Assembly: GCA_018268465.1 (NCBI GenBank)
Contig: JAFDWN010000036.1
Location: forward strand, 1 to 64,000
Length of the DNA: 64,000 nucleotides
Source of the DNA: Actinomycetota bacterium
GTDB lineage: Bacteria > Actinomycetota > Actinomycetes > Mycobacteriales > Mycobacteriaceae
Direction: 5' to 3'
Part shown: positions 8,618 to 17,666 of the stretch, in pieces
Position numbering within the stretch: position 1 is the first letter of the stretch
How the letters are laid out: each line of letters begins with the position of its first letter
Position numbers and translations under genes: made by a program
The notes under the pieces: model-generated
What the model saw: the letters and a program-made list of their open reading frames with translations, nothing else
Databases searched by the model: none
Told to the model about the DNA's origin: nothing

Positions 8618-9166
8618 TCAGTTCATGAAGGGGTTGGTTCCCTCGGGCCGGTCCAGCAGCGGGTTGGTGGCGTTGACGATCGCGCTGCCGGACGGGCTGA
8701 TCACGAACCCCGCCTGGTTGCGGCTGTCGATGCACGCCGTCATGGTGCCGTCGGTGCCGCAGCTGACCGTCTGGTAGCTCAACCGGGTGTTGGCGGGCAA
8801 CGGTTTGGCCGCCTCTCCCCCGATGGTGGCGAACACGTCGCCGGCGGCAGTGGCGAACCCGGGCACGCCGCCCATGGCGCCGCTGACCAGGTTGGCGCCG
8901 CCGGGGGCACCCGGCAGGTTGCCACTGCACCCGTAGCTGCCGCTGCGCTGCAGCACACACGTGGCACCCTGCGGTGTGCTGAACGCGTACCACTGGCCGT
9001 CCATCACGGCGAACTCGGACGGCTTCACCGGATCGAAGGCGTTGACGTTGGGAGCCGGAGGAGGCGGCGGCGGGGTCGTCGGCTGGGCCGCCGCGACACC
9101 GGGCACACCGATCAAAGCCGCTGCCACGGCCCCGCCCACGCCGATCAGAGTTCTGCTCAGCACCAT
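8618..9166 (-). CDS. Secreted protein of unknown function (mycobacterial)
   Basis: A 182-residue exported protein. It has a Sec signal peptide (MVLSRTLIGVGGAVAAALIG, cleavage near GVAAAQP at about residue 27), then a proline-rich linker (TPPPPPPAP), then a small domain with four cysteines (TCVL, YGCSG, VSCGTD, TACID) that could form two disulfides. The C-terminus ends in a short TNPFMN tail. The ATG at 9166 has AGGG just upstream, and a GTG at 9169 is possible. I know similar proteins only as conserved hypothetical exported proteins of mycobacteria. No enzymatic motif is visible. Confidence 0.8.
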   Translation of the reverse strand: MVLSRTLIGVGGAVAAALIGVPGVAAAQPTTPPPPPPAPNVNAFDPVKPSEFAVMDGQWYAFSTPQGATCVLQRSGSYGCSGNLPGAPGGANLVSGAMGGVPGFATAAGDVFATIGGEAAKPLPANTRLSYQTVSCGTDGTMTACIDSRNQAGFVISPSGSAIVNATNPLLDRPEGTNPFMN

Positions 9167-9267
9167 CACACCCTAGACGTCGCCTGTGAGCAGCGCAGCG
9201 TTACCACTGCCGCGGGATTTCACCGCGCCGGCAGACGCGCGTACCGAAAGATCGCGCGTGGGCGCGG

Positions 9268-10146
9268 TCAGTAGTGGCCCGGACCGCGGCCGGCCATATC
9301 CTCCAGCCGGCGGATCCGGTCCTCGATGGGCGGATGGGTGGAGAACAGCTTGCCGATCTTCTCGCCGGCACGGAACGGGTTGGCGATCATCAGGTGAGCC
9401 TGGTCGGCCAGTTGGGGCTGCGGCGGCAGCGGCGCCACCTCCACCCCGCGGCTGATCTTGCGCAGCGCATTGGCCAGCGCCAGCGGATCACCCGTCAGCT
9501 CGGCGCCGGACTGGTCGGCCTGGTACTCACGCGACCGCGACACCGCCAGCCGGATCACCGTCGCCGCGATCGGTCCGAGCAGCGAAACCAGGAGGATGGC
9601 AAAGGGATTGGTGCCGCCGTCGCGGTTCCCGCCGAACATGCTCGCAAAGAAGGCCAGGTTGGCCAGCGCCGTGATCACCGACGCCATGGCGCCGGCCACA
9701 CACGAGATCAAGATGTCGCGGTTGTACACATGCGACAGCTCGTGGCCGAGCACCGCGCGCAGCTCACGCTCGTCGAGAATCTGCAGAATGCCCGTCGTAC
9801 AGCACACCGCGGCGTTGCGCGGGTTACGTCCCGTCGCGAACGCGTTCGGCGCGGCCGTGTCACTGATGTACAGGCGCGGCATCGGCTGACGCGCGGCGGT
9901 CGCCAGCTCGCGCACGATCTTGTACATCACCGGCGCCTGCATCTCGCTGACCGGCTGGGCGTGCATCGCCCGCAGCGCCAGCTTGTCGCTGTTGAAGTAG
10001 ACGTAGGCATTCATGCCGATGGCGAACAGCACCGCCAGGAACATGATGTTGCGCCCGAACATCGCCCCGACACCGACGATCAGACCGGAAAACACCACCA
10101 GCAACAGGAACGTCTTGAACCTGTTCGCATGCGGATGCCACGTCAT
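9268..10146 (-). CDS. htpX: Membrane zinc metalloprotease HtpX
   Basis: A 292-residue M48 peptidase of the cytoplasmic membrane that degrades misfolded membrane proteins. Two N-terminal membrane helices (residues 12-52) and two central ones (about 150-205) frame the catalytic HELSH motif at 135-139. The third zinc ligand lies in the later [14 protein letters not shown] segment. The [15 protein letters not shown] segment is conserved in actinobacterial HtpX. Length and position match M. tuberculosis Rv0563. AGGAGG lies upstream of the ATG at 10146. Gene spacing to grcC1 is 80 nt in the same direction. Confidence 0.94.
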   Translation of the reverse strand: MTWHPHANRFKTFLLLVVFSGLIVGVGAMFGRNIMFLAVLFAIGMNAYVYFNSDKLALRAMHAQPVSEMQAPVMYKIVRELATAARQPMPRLYISDTAAPNAFATGRNPRNAAVCCTTGILQILDERELRAVLGHELSHVYNRDILISCVAGAMASVITALANLAFFASMFGGNRDGGTNPFAILLVSLLGPIAATVIRLAVSRSREYQADQSGAELTGDPLALANALRKISRGVEVAPLPPQPQLADQAHLMIANPFRAGEKIGKLFSTHPPIEDRIRRLEDMAGRGPGHY

Positions 10147-10226
10147 CTCAGCTTCCTCCTAGAAGTCCTCGCTGATTGAACGCTTCGCGGCACGGCTGAG
10201 GTTCCGAACGCTCCCGCGCACCGCGC

Positions 10227-11234
10227 TCACCCGTGGCGATTCACCGTGTAGTCGACCAGCGCCGCCATCGCCTGCCGGCCCGGACCATCGGGCAGGCTGG
10301 CCAGCTCGTCGCGGGCCTGCTGCGCGTACCGGGCGACCATATTCTTGGCCGCTGCCATACCCGGCGACGCGCGCAACAGCCGCAACGCCTCGGCGACGTC
10401 CTCGTCGTTCTCGATCGGCCCGACCAGCAGCTGACGCAACCGGTCGGCGTCGCGCCCGGTGTCGCGCAGCGCATAGAGCACCGGCAGCGTGTGCACACCC
10501 TCACGCAGGTCGGTTCCCGGCACCTTGCCGGACTCCTCGGGATCGCTGTCGATGTCGATGATGTCGTCGGAGATCTGGAAGGCGGTGCCGACGATTCCGC
10601 CAAGCCGGCTGAGCCGCTCGATCTGCTCCTCGTCCGCCCCGGAGAAGGTGGCGCCGAACCGGCCCGACGCGGCGATCAGGCATGCGGTCTTCTCGTACAC
10701 CACCTTCAGGTAGTGCTCGATCTCGTCGATGCCGTCCGCCGCGCCGCGCGTCTCGCGCATCTGCCCGGTCACCAGCAGCGCGAACGTATCGGCGATCACC
10801 CGAACCGCCTCGGGACCGAGCCGGGACACCAGACGCGACGCCGTGGCGAACAGATAGTCGCCCGCGAGGATCGCGATGTTGTTGCTCCACCGCGCGTTGG
10901 CACTCGCAGCACCCCGGCGGACCTGGGCTTCGTCCATCACGTCATCGTGGTAGAGGGTCGCCAGGTGCACCAACTCGATGACCGCGCCCGCGACCGACAC
11001 CTGCCAGGTGTCCGGTTCGGGACCCAGCTGCGCCGAGAGCACCGTGAACAGCGGCCGGAAGCGCTTGCCGCCGGCCAGAAACAGGTGCTGCACAGCTTCG
11101 GACATCAGCTCGTCCGCCTTGCCCAGCTCAGTGGACATCAGATCTTCGATGCGGGCGACCCCGTCCCGGACTTCGGCGGCAAACGATGCGTCTCCGAAGT
11201 CCACCCCCGCAACCACAGTCGCTGGTGTCCTCAC
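10227..11234 (-). CDS. grcC1: Polyprenyl diphosphate synthase
   Basis: A trans-prenyltransferase of 335 residues that condenses isopentenyl diphosphate onto allylic diphosphates. The first aspartate-rich motif DDVMD is at 97-101, the substrate-binding GGKRFRP at 55-61, and the second aspartate motif in QISDDIIDIDSD. It occupies the Rv0562 position and is the likely source of the long menaquinone prenyl tail used by MenA. Chain length cannot be derived here. The GTG at 11234 lies only 21 nt from the divergent menJ start, which leaves no room for leaders, so both transcripts may start at or near their start codons. Confidence 0.92.
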   Translation of the reverse strand: MRTPATVVAGVDFGDASFAAEVRDGVARIEDLMSTELGKADELMSEAVQHLFLAGGKRFRPLFTVLSAQLGPEPDTWQVSVAGAVIELVHLATLYHDDVMDEAQVRRGAASANARWSNNIAILAGDYLFATASRLVSRLGPEAVRVIADTFALLVTGQMRETRGAADGIDEIEHYLKVVYEKTACLIAASGRFGATFSGADEEQIERLSRLGGIVGTAFQISDDIIDIDSDPEESGKVPGTDLREGVHTLPVLYALRDTGRDADRLRQLLVGPIENDEDVAEALRLLRASPGMAAAKNMVARYAQQARDELASLPDGPGRQAMAALVDYTVNRHG

Positions 11235-11255
11235 CCTGCCAACATACTGGGAACC

Positions 11256-12512
11256 ATGGACGACCGGCGGGCAGGACCGCAGCAGGCGGGAAATCGGGTG
11301 CGGACCGACGTGGTCGTCGTCGGTGCGGGACCCGCCGGATCGGCGGCCGCGGCATGGGCTGCCCGCGCGGGGCGCGACGTGCTGGTGGTCGATGCGGCGC
11401 AGTTCCCGCGCGACAAGGCCTGCGGGGACGGGCTAACCCCGCGTGCCGTCGCCGAACTAGAGCGGCTGGGCCTCGGCGCCTGGCTGGACGGCCGGATCCG
11501 CCACCGCGGGCTGCGGATGGCGGGGTTCGGCGCCGACGTGGAAGTCCCATGGCCGGGACCGTCGTTCCCGTCGACCGGCAGCGCGGTGCCGCGCACCGAA
11601 CTCGACGACCGGATTCGCAGCGTCGCGGCCGACGACGGCGCCAAGATGCTGCTTGGCGCCAAAGCCGTTGATGTGCGCCATGATCCAAGTGGTCGCATCG
11701 AGGCGATCATCCTGGACTCCGGGGTCGAGGTGGCGTGCGAGCACCTCATCGTGGCCGACGGCGCCCGTTCGACGCTGGGCCGGGTGCTGGGCCGGACCTG
11801 GCATAAGCAGACGGTCTACGGGGTGGCGGTCCGCGGCTACATCGCCACACCGCGCAGCGACGAACCGTGGATCACCTCACACCTGGAACTGCGTTCCCCG
11901 GAAGGCACCGTGTTACCCGGCTACGGCTGGATCTTCCCATTGGGCAATGGCGAGGTGAATATCGGCGTGGGCGCGCTCGCCACCGCCAAACGGCCGTCCG
12001 ACACCGCGCTGCGGCCGCTGCTGAACTACTACACGGGCCTGCGCCGCGAGGAGTGGGGCTTCGACGGGCAGCCCCGCGCGGCGCTGTCGGCGCTGCTGCC
12101 CATGGGCGGCGCGGTCTCCGGGGTGGCCGGGCCGAACTGGATGCTCATCGGTGATGCGGCGGCGTGCGTGAACCCGCTCAACGGTGAGGGCATCGACTAC
12201 GGGCTGGAGACCGGCCGGCTGGCCGCCGAGCTGCTCGACCTCGGCGATGTGTCGCAAGCATGGCCCGAGGTGCTGCGTGCGCACTACGCGCGCGGGTTCT
12301 CCGTGGCGCGCCGGCTGGCGCTGCTGCTGACCCTGCCGCGATTCCTGCCGGTGACGGGCCCGCTGGCGATGCGCTCGACGACGCTGATGGGTGTCGCGGT
12401 CCGGGTGATGGGCAATCTCGTCACCGACGAGGACGCCGACTGGATCGCGCGGATGTGGCGGTCGGCGGGCCTGGCGTCGCGGCGGCTCGATACCCGGCCG
12501 CCGTTCAGCTGA
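11256..12512 (+). CDS. menJ: Menaquinone reductase MenJ (geranylgeranyl reductase family)
   Basis: A 418-residue FAD enzyme of the geranylgeranyl reductase family (Rv0561c). In mycobacteria it saturates the beta-isoprene unit of menaquinone. The Rossmann motif VVVGAGPAGSAAA is at about residues 20-32, DKACGDGL at 53-60, and the second FAD motif LIGDAAACVNPLNGEGID is in the C-terminal half. The open frame continues far upstream, antisense to grcC1, but the ATG at 11256 matches the family N-terminus. It diverges from grcC1 and is followed by a hairpin at 12521-12550. It acts after MenA and MenG in the menaquinone pathway encoded across this window. Confidence 0.92.
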   Translation: MDDRRAGPQQAGNRVRTDVVVVGAGPAGSAAAAWAARAGRDVLVVDAAQFPRDKACGDGLTPRAVAELERLGLGAWLDGRIRHRGLRMAGFGADVEVPWPGPSFPSTGSAVPRTELDDRIRSVAADDGAKMLLGAKAVDVRHDPSGRIEAIILDSGVEVACEHLIVADGARSTLGRVLGRTWHKQTVYGVAVRGYIATPRSDEPWITSHLELRSPEGTVLPGYGWIFPLGNGEVNIGVGALATAKRPSDTALRPLLNYYTGLRREEWGFDGQPRAALSALLPMGGAVSGVAGPNWMLIGDAAACVNPLNGEGIDYGLETGRLAAELLDLGDVSQAWPEVLRAHYARGFSVARRLALLLTLPRFLPVTGPLAMRSTTLMGVAVRVMGNLVTDEDADWIARMWRSAGLASRRLDTRPPFS

Positions 12513-12520
12513 CATCGGGA

Positions 12521-12550
12521 GCACCGCGACGATCTCGCCGCGCGCGGTGC
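12521..12550 (+). terminator. Hairpin after menJ
   Basis: An 8-bp perfect stem GCACCGCG/CGCGGTGC (12521-12528 with 12543-12550) around a 14-nt loop, starting 9 nt after the menJ stop. It separates menJ from the operator and promoter of the aminotransferase gene. Termination is inferred from position, and no U-tract follows. Confidence 0.5.
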
Positions 12551-12553
12551 CAT

Positions 12554-12581
12554 AATTACGAAAACATCTGCTTTCGTAATT
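12554..12581. promoter_or_regulatory. Inverted-repeat operator upstream of the aminotransferase
   Basis: A perfect inverted repeat AATTACGAAA-N8-TTTCGTAATT, 62 nt upstream of the aminotransferase start, in a local A/T-rich island. Size and symmetry fit a TetR-family dimer site. The half-site core CGTAATT recurs at 16063-16069, between the TetR gene and the isochorismatase-fold gene at the other end of this locus. That makes the local TetR (15437-16054) the likely binder. Confidence 0.6.
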
Positions 12582-12642
12582 TAACGATTACTGGCACCGG
12601 CCGTTACGCCGGCGAAACCGGCCGGCCCTAGCTTTCAGTGCC

Positions 12643-13950
12643 ATGACGGCTACACGGCAAACCACCGCCGAGTTGGCGGCCCGGCACACCGCGGTGCTGC
12701 CGCAATGGGTGACGCCGTCCTACCGCAGTCCCATCGCTCTCGTATCGGGTTCCGGACGCCATGTGGTGGACGCCGACGGCCATCGGTACCTCGACTTCTT
12801 CGCCGGGGTCCTGACCAACATGGTGGGTTATGCGATCCCCGAGATCGTCGAGGCGCTGGAGCGGCGGCTGCGCACCGGCATCATCCACTCGTCGACCGCC
12901 TACCTCATCGAACCGCAAATCCAGCTCGCGGAGCGGATCGCCGCGCTCACCGGCATCCCCGGCGCGAAGGTGTATTTCACCAACTCCGGCAGCGAGTCGG
13001 TCGACGCCGCATTGCTGCTGGCCACCGCGCACCGCCGCAGCGGCCAGGTACTTGCGCTGCGCAACAGCTACCACGGTCGAACCTTCGCGGCGGTGTCGGT
13101 CACGGGCAACACCGCATGGCGCCCCACCGATCGCACACCGCTGACCGTCACATTCCTCCCCGGCTACGCCAAAACCACTGCCGACCGCCACCTCTCGGAC
13201 GCCGAATTCACCCGGCGATCACTACAGGAAGCTCAACTCGTCCTCGATTCGGCCACCGGCCCGAGGATCGCCGCCGTGATCGCCGAACCGATCCAGGGCG
13301 TCGGCGGCTTCAGCGTCCCCACCCCCGACTGGTTCACCGGGCTGAGCCGACTGCTCGAACCCACCGGCTGCCTGTTCATCGCCGACGAAACCCAAACCGG
13401 CTGGGGCCGAACAGGTGACACATTCTGGGCGTTCGAGTACGAAGGTCTTACCCCGGACCTGATCACCTTCGCCAAAGGACTGGGCAACGGCCTGGCGGTC
13501 GGTGGCGTCGCCGGCAGACCCGACGTGATCGACTGCCTCGGCGCGGGCTCCACGTCGACCTTCGGCGGCAACCACCTCGCGATGACCGGTGCGCTCGCGG
13601 TGCTGGACTACGTTCAGGCACACGGACTTCAGGCCAACGCCGCACACCTCGGCGGGCAAATGCTGCGTCGGCTGACTGACGGCACCGCCGGGATGCCCGC
13701 CGTAGCGGATGTGCGCGGCCGCGGACTCATGATCGGCCTGGAACTGATTGATCCCGAAAGCGGCCGTCCGGCACCCGATCTCGCCGCGGCCGTGCACGAG
13801 GCCTGCCGGGACCGCGGACTGCTGATCGGACGCGGCGGTCTGTACGCCAACGCGCTGCGCATCGGCCCGCCCCTGAGCCTCACCCCGGAAGAAGCCGACG
13901 ACGGGACGACCCGTCTGCTCGACGCATTGCATGCGGTGACGCCCCGCTGA
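12643..13950 (+). CDS. Class III PLP-dependent aminotransferase
   Basis: A 435-residue fold-type I aminotransferase of class III. It shows NSGSESVDAA (114-123), the YHGRT segment, the PLP-contacting ADETQTGWGRTG (247-258) and the Schiff-base Lys278 in FAKGLGNGLA. The architecture resembles alanine-glyoxylate and omega-amino acid transaminases, and the amino donor is not determined. It is the first gene of a catabolic locus: 42 nt later comes an APC permease, then TetR and an isochorismatase-fold hydrolase. The 12554-12581 inverted repeat in its promoter suggests repression by that TetR. Confidence 0.9.
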   Translation: MTATRQTTAELAARHTAVLPQWVTPSYRSPIALVSGSGRHVVDADGHRYLDFFAGVLTNMVGYAIPEIVEALERRLRTGIIHSSTAYLIEPQIQLAERIAALTGIPGAKVYFTNSGSESVDAALLLATAHRRSGQVLALRNSYHGRTFAAVSVTGNTAWRPTDRTPLTVTFLPGYAKTTADRHLSDAEFTRRSLQEAQLVLDSATGPRIAAVIAEPIQGVGGFSVPTPDWFTGLSRLLEPTGCLFIADETQTGWGRTGDTFWAFEYEGLTPDLITFAKGLGNGLAVGGVAGRPDVIDCLGAGSTSTFGGNHLAMTGALAVLDYVQAHGLQANAAHLGGQMLRRLTDGTAGMPAVADVRGRGLMIGLELIDPESGRPAPDLAAAVHEACRDRGLLIGRGGLYANALRIGPPLSLTPEEADDGTTRLLDALHAVTPR

Positions 13951-13992
13951 CGCGGCGCACCACACCCATCCCCATTTCTCCTGGAGAACACC

Positions 13993-15474
13993 ATGACTGA
14001 CTCTCTTGCCCGCGTGGAACCCACCGGCAATGCGCGACTGCGCCGCGGCCTTTCGTCCTGGCAGGTCGTCGCCCTGTCGATCGGGACCATGGCCCCGTCG
14101 ATGGCCATCAACGTCAATCCGCAAGCCGCGGCGGGCATCGCGGGCCGCGCCGTCCCGCTGACCCTGATCCTGGCCACCTTCGCCGTACTGCTCGTGTCAT
14201 ACGGATTCGCCAGACTCTCGCAACACTTCAACCACGCCGGAAGTGTGTTCGGCCTCGTCGGCGCCACTCTCGGGCCCAGGCCGGGCGCTGTCGCCGGCTG
14301 GCTCATGGTGGGCGCCTACCTTCTGTTCGGCGTCAGCGCCGCCGTTACCGGCGGGATACTCGTCAACGACCTGCTGACCAGCCTCGGCATGATCGCCGAA
14401 CCCTCCGGAGCGATCGCGTACGGGGTCGGCGCGGTCATGGTGGCGGTCGGAATCGCCCTGGCGATCGTGCCCGCCAAGAAGGCAACCGACCTGATCCTGA
14501 TCTTCGAGGCCGTCACCGTCGCGATCATCCTCGTGATCGTCGCCGTGGTGGTCGCCAAACTGGCGGGTGGCAACGGGCCGCAAGGCCAGTCCGTGGACCT
14601 CGCCGTCTTCACACCGGCCCCGGGGGTTCCGTTTTCGGCGATCACACTGGCGGCGGTGTTCGGCTTCCTGTCGTTCGCCGGATTCGAATCCTCCGCCGCG
14701 CTCGGCGAGGAAGCCCACGAACCCCGACGCGCCATTCCGCGCGCGCTCGTCGGGACCGCGATCGGCGGCGGAATCTTCTACGTCGTGGTCTCCGCGGTCG
14801 CGATGATGGGATTCGGCACCGATGATGCAGCAGTGGCCGCATTTGCGTCGTCCGGCTCCATCCTGGGCGACCTCGGTCGCGACTATCTGGCGCCGTGGGT
14901 GGGCGAGGCCGTCACGGTCGGCTCGACGATCTCCGCCGTCGGCGGGGCCGTCGCCTGCGTGCTCGCGTCATCTCGAATGCTCTACGCGATTGCCCGCGAC
15001 GCCGCGGCACGCCCCACCGCACTCGGGTCGGTGTCCCCGCGGCGGGGTACGCCGGTCGTGGCCGCCGTCGTCGCGGGCATCGCGATGATCGTCAGCGAGG
15101 TCATCGCCGGCGCATTCGCCGAGACACCACTGCAGGCGTACGCCTTCGTCGGCACCATCGGCGTGCTGCTCATCCTGGTCGGCTACCTGCTGGTGACCGC
15201 CGGCGCGATCAAACTGCTATTCGTCGACCGTGCGGCCAGAGCGGCGGTGCCCATGTGGCAGGTCGTGGTGCCGGTGGCAGCCCTGCTCGTGCTGATCTAC
15301 GTGCTGTACAAGAACGTGTGGCCCTACCCGACGGGCGTCATGGCGTGGCTTCCCGCGATCGCCATCGCCTGGCTGCTGGTGGCGGTCGCGGTGATCACCT
15401 TCGCGCCCGAGATGGCACGACGCATCGGGACCCGGCTCACCGCTGAGGAGAACCTCCCCACGGAGCATGCCTGA
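13993..15474 (+). CDS. APC-superfamily permease
   Basis: A 493-residue transporter with about 12 membrane helices. The first helix region (LSSWQVVALSIGTMAPSMAI) and the FGFLSFAGFESSAALGEEAHEP loop place it in the amino acid-polyamine-organocation superfamily. CTCCTGGAGAACACC precedes the ATG, giving a good GGAG Shine-Dalgarno. It follows the class III aminotransferase by 42 nt and is presumably co-transcribed, so uptake of the amine or amino acid consumed by that enzyme is a reasonable inference. Its 3' end overlaps the 3' end of the convergent TetR gene by 38 nt. It is distinct from the permease at 1782-3311, with little identity outside family motifs. Confidence 0.88.
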   Translation: MTDSLARVEPTGNARLRRGLSSWQVVALSIGTMAPSMAINVNPQAAAGIAGRAVPLTLILATFAVLLVSYGFARLSQHFNHAGSVFGLVGATLGPRPGAVAGWLMVGAYLLFGVSAAVTGGILVNDLLTSLGMIAEPSGAIAYGVGAVMVAVGIALAIVPAKKATDLILIFEAVTVAIILVIVAVVVAKLAGGNGPQGQSVDLAVFTPAPGVPFSAITLAAVFGFLSFAGFESSAALGEEAHEPRRAIPRALVGTAIGGGIFYVVVSAVAMMGFGTDDAAVAAFASSGSILGDLGRDYLAPWVGEAVTVGSTISAVGGAVACVLASSRMLYAIARDAAARPTALGSVSPRRGTPVVAAVVAGIAMIVSEVIAGAFAETPLQAYAFVGTIGVLLILVGYLLVTAGAIKLLFVDRAARAAVPMWQVVVPVAALLVLIYVLYKNVWPYPTGVMAWLPAIAIAWLLVAVAVITFAPEMARRIGTRLTAEENLPTEHA

Positions 15475-16054
15475 TGCCGACGGTGGCCCACGTGAGGAAC
15501 TCCCGCACATGAGTGTCGACGAACCCCTCGTCCAGCGGCGCCCGCGACACCAGGAACCGATAATAGACCGGCGCGGAAAGCAACTCGGCACCGAAACCGA
15601 ACGGCAGACCGGGTCTGGCCTCACCACGGGCCACCGCCGTCGCGAGCACGCGCTCCACCACCGCGCGCCGACCGGCCAGCCAGTTGCTCACCGCCCCGGC
15701 AACGTCGGGCGACGTCTGCGCGGCGTGCAACATGTAGGGCAGCGCACCGCCGACAACGGTGTCGTTGAGCACGCGGACGAGGCTGCGGACCAGGTGCGTG
15801 ACGTCGGCGTACAACGACGCGTGGGGCGGCTCCGGAATCTCCTGGCTCATCAGCAATTCCGCTGTCGCGACGATCAGCGAGGCCTTGTTCGGCCAGCGCC
15901 GATAGACGGTGGCCGAACTCGCTCCGCTGCGGGCGACGACCGCCCGGATGGTGAACCGCTCGACTCCTTCCTCGGCAAGCACCTCGGCGGACGCGGCCAG
16001 GATCGCGTCAGTGGCCGCAGTGCTCATCGGCCGTCCCGGTTTCGATTCAGTCAC
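15437..16054 (-). CDS. TetR-family transcriptional regulator
   Basis: A 205-residue repressor. The N-terminal helix-turn-helix spans about residues 12-60 (ILAASAEVLAEEGVERFTIR, then SGASSATVYRRWPNKASLI). The variable C-terminal ligand domain begins ELLMSQEIPEPPHASLYAD. It is transcribed divergently from the isochorismatase-fold gene and convergently with the permease, overlapping it by 38 nt. A CGTAATT half-site lies in its own promoter at 16063-16076, and a full inverted repeat of the same core lies before the aminotransferase. It is therefore the likely local repressor of both transcription units. The inducer is unknown. Confidence 0.88.
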   Translation of the reverse strand: MTESKPGRPMSTAATDAILAASAEVLAEEGVERFTIRAVVARSGASSATVYRRWPNKASLIVATAELLMSQEIPEPPHASLYADVTHLVRSLVRVLNDTVVGGALPYMLHAAQTSPDVAGAVSNWLAGRRAVVERVLATAVARGEARPGLPFGFGAELLSAPVYYRFLVSRAPLDEGFVDTHVREFLTWATVGIRHAPWGGSPQR

Positions 16055-16062
16055 GGCGCCAG

Positions 16063-16076
16063 CGTAATTCCCTACG
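16063..16076. promoter_or_regulatory. Candidate TetR operator in the divergent promoter
   Basis: CGTAATTCCCTACG has imperfect dyad symmetry (arms CGTA/TACG). Its CGTAATT core is shared with the perfect inverted repeat at 12554-12581. It sits between the TetR start at 16054 and the hydrolase start at 16093. Confidence 0.45.
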
Positions 16077-16092
16077 ACGAATGGAACCGGCC

Positions 16093-16806
16093 ATGAGACA
16101 CCCCTTCTTCGACGGCGAACTCAACTTCACCGCGTCGGTGCCGGTGACCGGACCTCAGACGGCACTGCTGGTGATCGACATGCAGTATCACGACGCGTCA
16201 CCCGATCAGGGCATGAACCTAGCGGTCGAGCGACTGGCACCGGGTTCGCTGGACTATTTCAACAAGCGAGTCGAAGCCAGTGTCATCCCCGAGATCGCGG
16301 CACTGTTGGCAGTCTTCCGGAGCCGGGCCATGCCGGTGGTCTACCTGACCGTCGGGTCCCACGACCGCCAGCTGCGCGACATGCCGTCACGCATCAGGGC
16401 GTTCGTCCGGGATATGGAGGAGCGCTCTGGTGTCGCAGACGTGTTCTGGTCGGGGAACCCCGCCTTCGCCATCCGATCTGAAATCGCGCCGCTACCAAGC
16501 GAGCTCGTCATCAATAAGACCACATGGGGAGCATTCACCAGTTCACCGATCGACGCGCTGCTGCGCGACCGGGGTATCCGCAACCTTGTGATCGCGGGCG
16601 TTTCCAGCAGCGCATGCGTGGAGACCACCGCCAGACAGGCGGGCGATCTCGGCTACGCATGCGCGCTGGTGGACGCGGCGATGGCCGACTACGACGAGGA
16701 GTCGCATATGGCGGTCCTGCGCGCGTTCCACTTCAACTACGGACGCGTCGTGCTGGACGCGGCCGAACTCGAGTCGGTGATCGACGGGGACGGAGTGATC
16801 GCCTGA
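16093..16806 (+). CDS. Isochorismatase-family cysteine hydrolase
   Basis: A 237-residue alpha/beta hydrolase of the isochorismatase/nicotinamidase superfamily. The expected D-K-C triad is present: Asp29 in LLVIDMQ, Lys142 in VINKTTWGAF and Cys175 in SSSACVETTARQA. Members cleave amide, carbamoyl or vinyl-ether bonds. Linkage to an aminotransferase and permease favours hydrolysis of an amide or carbamoyl intermediate rather than isochorismate. The ATG at 16093 has GGAA at good spacing, and an ATG at 16081 would add four residues. It diverges from the TetR gene and is probably under its control. There is no evidence that it joins menaquinone metabolism despite the nearby men genes. Confidence 0.87.
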   Translation: MRHPFFDGELNFTASVPVTGPQTALLVIDMQYHDASPDQGMNLAVERLAPGSLDYFNKRVEASVIPEIAALLAVFRSRAMPVVYLTVGSHDRQLRDMPSRIRAFVRDMEERSGVADVFWSGNPAFAIRSEIAPLPSELVINKTTWGAFTSSPIDALLRDRGIRNLVIAGVSSSACVETTARQAGDLGYACALVDAAMADYDEESHMAVLRAFHFNYGRVVLDAAELESVIDGDGVIA

Positions 16807-16912
16807 GCCGGCAGCCAGCTGTGCCGCGCGGGTGTGAGCTGACTGCGAGTTGTCGCGCATTTGCTCGCCGCGGATTCAAACTCGGTGGCCAGCCGGGGGC
16901 GGCTCGGCCGAT

Positions 16913-17599
16913 CTAGGGCTTGGTCGCGGCATGCAGCGCCACGATGCCGCCCGACAGATTGCGCCACCGCACCGAGCTCCAGCCTGCGGCACCGATCCTG
17001 CGGGCCAACTCGGCCTGATCGGGCCAGGCGCGGATGGACTCGGCGAGGTAGACGTAGGCGTCGGGATTCGACGACACCGCAAGGGCGATCCGCGGCAGCG
17101 CCCGCATCAGGTACTCCTTGTAAGCGGTGGCGAACAGACCGTTCGTCGGGGTGGAGAACTCACACACCACGAGCCGCCCCCCGGGACGCGTCACCCGCGC
17201 CATCTCGCGCAGCCCCGCCGCATGGTCGACGACATTGCGCAGCCCGAAGCTGATCGTCACCGCGTCGAACACCGCGTCGTCGAACGGCAGCCGGGTCGCG
17301 TCCCCGGCCACCTTCGGGACGTCTCGCGACGCGCCGGCGGCCAGCATGCCGACGGAGAAGTCGGCTGCCACACACCACGCCCCCGACGCGGCGAGTTCGA
17401 CCGTGGACACCGCGGTCCCCGCCGCGAGGTCCAGCACCCTGTCGCCGGGACCGATGCCCAGCGCCGCGCGCGTGGCTCGCCGCCACCGCCGGTCCTGTGC
17501 CAGCGACAACACCGTGTTGGTCAGGTCGTAACGGCGGGCGACCCCGTCGAACATCGACGCGACCTCCCGCGGGTCCTTGTCCAGCGACGCCCGGCTCAC
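16913..17599 (-). CDS. menG: Demethylmenaquinone methyltransferase MenG (UbiE family)
   Basis: A SAM-dependent C-methyltransferase (Rv0558) that converts demethylmenaquinone to menaquinone. The 228-residue protein carries the family opening [20 protein letters not shown], the SAM motif [19 protein letters not shown], and the UbiE signature [24 protein letters not shown]. The C-terminal [15 protein letters not shown] is also typical. The GTG at 17599 reads [10 protein letters not shown], matching mycobacterial MenG starts. It diverges from an SDR gene across 67 nt and is convergent with the isochorismatase-fold gene. It is the final quinone-ring step of the pathway spread over this window. Confidence 0.94.
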   Translation of the reverse strand: MSRASLDKDPREVASMFDGVARRYDLTNTVLSLAQDRRWRRATRAALGIGPGDRVLDLAAGTAVSTVELAASGAWCVAADFSVGMLAAGASRDVPKVAGDATRLPFDDAVFDAVTISFGLRNVVDHAAGLREMARVTRPGGRLVVCEFSTPTNGLFATAYKEYLMRALPRIALAVSSNPDAYVYLAESIRAWPDQAELARRIGAAGWSSVRWRNLSGGIVALHAATKP

Positions 17600-17666
17600 G
17601 CGCCCGACGCTACCTGTGCGCCGGTCCGCGGGAATGCGGAGCCCACCTCGAGGTCTTTCACGTCAC

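Noticed and set aside
10233..11255. Long plus-strand frame upstream of menJ that would make a 759-residue protein
   Set aside because: It is antisense to grcC1, low-complexity and Arg/His-rich. The MenJ family start is at 11256.
16093..16806. Isochorismatase-fold gene as a competing isochorismate enzyme in menaquinone metabolism
   Set aside because: The family is broad. Operator sharing and linkage with a permease and aminotransferase favour a separate catabolic role.
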